Shown piece after piece: positions 54,056 through 64,000 of a stretch of DNA of 64,000 nucleotides (position 1 is the stretch's first letter; each line of letters opens with the position of its first letter). Where the stretch lies: NCBI GenBank assembly GCA_012934845.2, contig WNNJ02001461.1, forward strand, positions 1 through 64,000, in the 5' to 3' direction. The position numbers and the translations under genes are program-made. The stretch is from Pomphorhynchus laevis. Taxonomy: Eukaryota; Acanthocephala; Palaeacanthocephala; Echinorhynchida; Pomphorhynchidae. The notes beneath the pieces are model-generated. The model worked only from the letters and a program-made list of their open reading frames with translations, had not been told where the DNA came from and made no database searches.

Positions 54056-54330
54056 ATTTATAATTGAAATTTAAAATAAAAATCAATTTTTACGAATCGA
54101 CTAATACTTAAGGGACGATGTATCATAATGAAGAAATAAAAATCATCAAGAGGAACTGTTATGCTATCAGATTTCGGTGCATATACCTCGACCCAACATA
54201 GCAGCGGGGCCAAATACATGCTAATAACGTATTTCATCTTATGCAATTTGATTATCTAGTAAATCTTATTCAAATACAAAGTATATTGTTTATTATCGTT
54301 CCATAAAATTCTTTCAATTAATAGTTTAAA
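54055..54330 (-). mobile_element. Penelope-like 3' tail
   Basis: Minus strand, with the structured block (CTGCTATG ... CATAACAG) at 54145-54215 and the stop-proximal region up to 54330. The very end of the tail is missing. Confidence 0.75.
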
Positions 54331-54429
54331 TAAATTTTTAATAGTATTTTGTTTTCTTTTATTTTGTAAAATTATGAAAAAAGAAAAAATTCAATTAAAC
54401 TAGCTTGAAAATAAGCAGAAAAATATTGT

Positions 54430-54640
54430 ATCAAGATAAACCTATTTATTTAATTGACCACTAAAAGAGCAAAGCTCAAGATAAGTACATCACAATAAAA
54501 AGAAAAAGAGTAGAAAATAGTCAACAAAAAACTTAGACTTTAACGCGAAAATCGACATTAAGATAGTTCTTTAATCCTGAAATATGCCTAGCCTCAGCAA
54601 CGTCAACTGGTAGATTGTTCCATCGTTTGACAATTCGATG
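54430..54640 (-). mobile_element. CR1-type LINE 3' end
   Basis: Read on the minus strand, the terminal codons RIVKRWNNLPVDVAEARH precede LKNYLNVDF and a stop. The UTR that follows has GAGCTTTGCTCTTTTAGTG, like the UTRs of LINE 2 and LINE 1. It is strongly 5'-truncated. Confidence 0.75.
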
Positions 54641-54649
54641 ATATTTTGT

Positions 54650-56200
54650 ATGATATGATACGATATAATATTATTACCATATTCTGTTGTTTTGTAAGAA
54701 AAAGTCCATTAAAGTTGCTTAAAAATTGGATGAAAAATAATATTATTTTTAATTTAGAAATAATATTAATATTGGCATTAGTTATTTATACTAATTTAAA
54801 TTTAACTTGCATATTAGTGGCGAATAGAAGTGGTACGACATGATCATTTACTTTTGATATTTTAGCAGTGAATCGGCCAGCTATTATCAAGGTTCTAAGA
54901 AGAGGAATAATGGTTTAAATATAAATGAAAACAAAAATATTAAACCAAATTTTTATTAGAATCTTGAATCAATGATAGATCGTCATGTTTTCTTGTTTAA
55001 ATTCGTTTTTATTATGAGTCGTGTAAATTGAATCTAAAATTTCAAGCTTTGAATTATCATATTCTTTACTGAAAGAGAACGTATTAAATAAATATTAATT
55101 AAATGATAAATCGTGTTAAAGTGATTATAACACAGTTCACATTGGAGAAATAATAACTAATAGAGAAATGCAATTTAAATTTTAATTAAAAAGAAAACAA
55201 AAATATTATTTTTTTAATTGATTTTTTTATTGCAATTTAAATTTTAATGAAATAAAAACTAAAATTTATTTTTTTTTGCTATTTAGGTAAGTATAATTAG
55301 CAAAGCCATCAAGTTAGAATAGAAATTTTGCTAGAGTTTGTAATTTATCGCAATCATATTAAATTCAATCTTAAATTTTCTATAGTCGAAAGCATAGCAA
55401 TTTATAATGTAACTTGTAAGTCACAAGTTAAAGCGAATTAGTAACATAAAATTCAAAACTTACTAATGATTTTCTTGATTGATGGATTAGTACATACTTT
55501 GATTCAGCAACGATTTTTGTGTCCTTAACATTCTCTTATACTTTTATACTTTTACATTATAAGAAACAGAAATAAAATTTATTATACTTTCTTGAAAATT
55601 AACAGAAACATTATCGTATCAAGAATGCATAGTTTCATTATTTCTGACAAGTTATCTAATTTACAAGTTATTATTCTAATTGTTTTATTTATTCTTACAA
55701 GTTTTTGATATTCTACTTGTCAGTAGAATAATAACTTGTAAGTTAGATAGCATACAACAAAAATATGAATTCAATATTAGAATTGGAAGGATTTTACGAT
55801 CAGAAATATATTCAATTACTACCCATGGCGAGACAAAAAGCAATTATTAGAACTTTTGTTTCTTTAGACTTCATTATTAATATAAATCTTAAATGATATA
55901 GACCAATAGGCAAAAAATATCATAATTTAAATTCTGCTAATGAACAGGTATATGAAATTCTTCAAATTTCATCATACTATGTTAATAAAGAAATTTAATT
56001 TTTATAAAACGCCATATTTTCTTGTTTATTAACATTTGATAGTTTTTAATTTAGATTTATTAAATCTAAGTAATTTTAATAATTTTATAAACATTAATAA
56101 ATATGTATAAAATTATTTATTCGTCAATTTCTCAATGAAAAGTTGTAAATCTTAAAACAAAATTCGATTTTAAACGTATTTAAATTCTTTATTTTTTTCG
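54650..56200. other. AT-rich stretch, one foldback, no gene
   Basis: The only structure seen is an inverted repeat at about 55645-55755 (TACAAGTTATTATTCTA / TAGAATAATAACTTGTA). No coding signal found. Confidence 0.5.
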
Positions 56201-56890
56201 GCAATAAATAAGGATATTAGTTAAAAGTTATCAGTGTCTCTGACCGTTGTCCACAGCATAGAAACTGCGTTGTCGGTTTACACGGCCAGGCTGATCCTCT
56301 GGAGTAAAAACGTCTTTGCGCGAGGCTCATCGCAGTGACGGCAGAGACGCTTTAAATTAATTTAAAATAATTTCGAATTTAAACTAAATTTATGGCTGAC
56401 ATAATTAAATTAATATTCAATGAACGCATCAAAAGTATTTAAATTCCAACGTCATACATTCGTGAAATTTTATTAATATTATTAATCAATTAAACAAATA
56501 AATTAAAACGTATCAAAGGTCATTTTGGTCATTTTTGTTGCAACAATATGGTTAACGAACAGCCGGCATGTTGCAAAGGTCTGTCACTAACCGTTACAGT
56601 TATCAGAGGTGGGCCTAGCCAAGTTTAACCTGCGTGGCTGCATGCAGCAGATCCATTTAAGACGGGATCAACTCGCCTTGTCACAAAATACTGTCCTCGT
56701 ACTGATGTGGTACTTAAATCAGAAACATGGGTGCTAAATCTATGATCCAGAACACACTTATAGTGTTTGCCGCTGATTGTCCACGGCTGCTTATTAGACT
56801 ATAGTCATATTCGCAACTAACCTCCATATATGAAGGTCATATCCCTATCCGCAACCTGGGGACGCGCCCGGTAGCACCAGCTATGCCTAG
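56200..56890. other. GC-richer unassigned segment
   Basis: This contains several CG-rich patches (GTCGGTTTACACGGCCAGG, GGGGACGCGCCCGGTAGC) without a clear open frame. It may be the decayed body of the RTE-like element that ends at 57270, or dispersed repeats. I could not decide. Confidence 0.35.
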
Positions 56891-56899
56891 GTACTAATT

Positions 56900-57270
56900 C
56901 GCAGCGATGGAAATGCGAATGCTGAGGTGGATGGGCGGCATCACACTGCTCGATCATGTAAGAAACGAAATTATCGGAAAAAGGTTTGAAGTTCAGTCGA
57001 TTGAGGAAAAATTGCGGTAAGCCCGATTACAATGGTTTGGTCATGTAATCCGCGCAAACACAACCACCGTCATAAAGAGTAGGATGGACCTGATTGTATC
57101 AGGAAAACGAATCCGTTGGGTGTCCTAAGCAGAGATGGCTGGACACAATAAGAAGGAATATGATAGTAGCTGGGGTAACGGAAGAATGCGCGAAAGCCAG
57201 AGAAAATTGGAAGCATTTGTCAAAAAGGTGGACTCCGTAACGAAGCGGAACAAACGCTAAAGAAAAAGAG
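56900..57270 (+). mobile_element. RTE-like LINE 3' end, decayed
   Basis: Translated in pieces it reads EMRMLRWMGGITLLDHVRNE, then ARLQWFGHVIRA, then SGKRIRWVS, the characteristic C-terminal region of RTE-clade RTs (MLRWM...RLRWFGHV). Stops interrupt it. It ends about 90 bp from the last exon of the m-AAA protease gene, on the opposite strand. Confidence 0.75.
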
Positions 57271-57362
57271 TAAGAAATGAATACAGTTTTATTTCCGTAA
57301 AACTAACCAAAAAAGAATGAAATTAAAATAAAAACAAAATGTATACAGCAAAATTGAATAAT

Positions 57363-63947
<6,585 letters not shown>

Positions 63948-64000
63948 CTAAAAGCAGAAAAATGTAAACGTAAAATCAAATACATTAATTAAATTATCAA

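Overview
The window is AT-rich (by eye about 70 percent) animal nuclear DNA. It holds two host genes, both on the minus strand, in a dense mass of transposable elements. The genes have conserved animal exons, GT-AG introns as short as 42 bp, no operons and no prokaryotic signals. The mobile elements are Penelope-like elements (PLEs), CR1-type LINEs, hammerhead-bearing SINE-like repeats and small Ty3/gypsy fossils. This mix fits a flatworm or another invertebrate with very small introns. I cannot name the species.

Host gene 1 is an abnormal-spindle/ASPM homologue, exons between 25288 and 4003. I could place 16 exons whose reading phases all agree (about 1232 residues): an ASH domain, linker, two calponin-homology (CH) domains, an IQ-like helix and a C-terminal helical region. 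Nine of its 15 introns are 42-61 bp. The other six are 957 bp to 6.9 kb and hold repeats. Host gene 2 is the 3' part of an m-AAA protease (AFG3L2-like), exons between 63947 and 57363, which runs off the right edge. One 3-kb intron of it holds five PLE tails.

Layout: 0.3-2.5 kb, head-to-tail PLE copies; 4.0-25.3 kb, ASPM, whose introns contain a hairpin-rich LINE ORF1 (7.66-8.9 kb), the longest PLE (9.34-11.0 kb), foldback and MITE elements (11.6-13.06 kb), a hammerhead element inside a PLE tail (16.4-17.2 kb), a 34-bp x5 repeat (20.0 kb) and a 110-bp x10 satellite (22.2-23.3 kb); 25.7-27.9 kb, a LINE; 28.5-41.7 kb, one gypsy-like fossil split by two LINEs and a PLE tail; 41.7-43.5 kb, a second gypsy-like fossil in the opposite direction; 43.6-50.0 kb, 21-bp repeat arrays interrupted by a GC-richer LINE, an inverted short copy of it and PLE tails; 50.5-51.8 kb, a retroelement with a restriction-like endonuclease; 52.4-54.6 kb, PLE tails, a MITE cluster and a LINE 3' end; 56.9-57.3 kb, an RTE-like LINE end; 57.4-63.9 kb, the protease gene.

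The most unusual signals are: (1) the 7.66-8.9 kb LINE ORF1, whose sequence is an almost unbroken string of small hairpins; (2) PLE 3' tails that share a block of three interleaved inverted repeats, a possible RNA pseudoknot; (3) two hammerhead ribozyme motifs; (4) 21-bp repeat arrays bounded by PLE tails, which look like non-autonomous composites.
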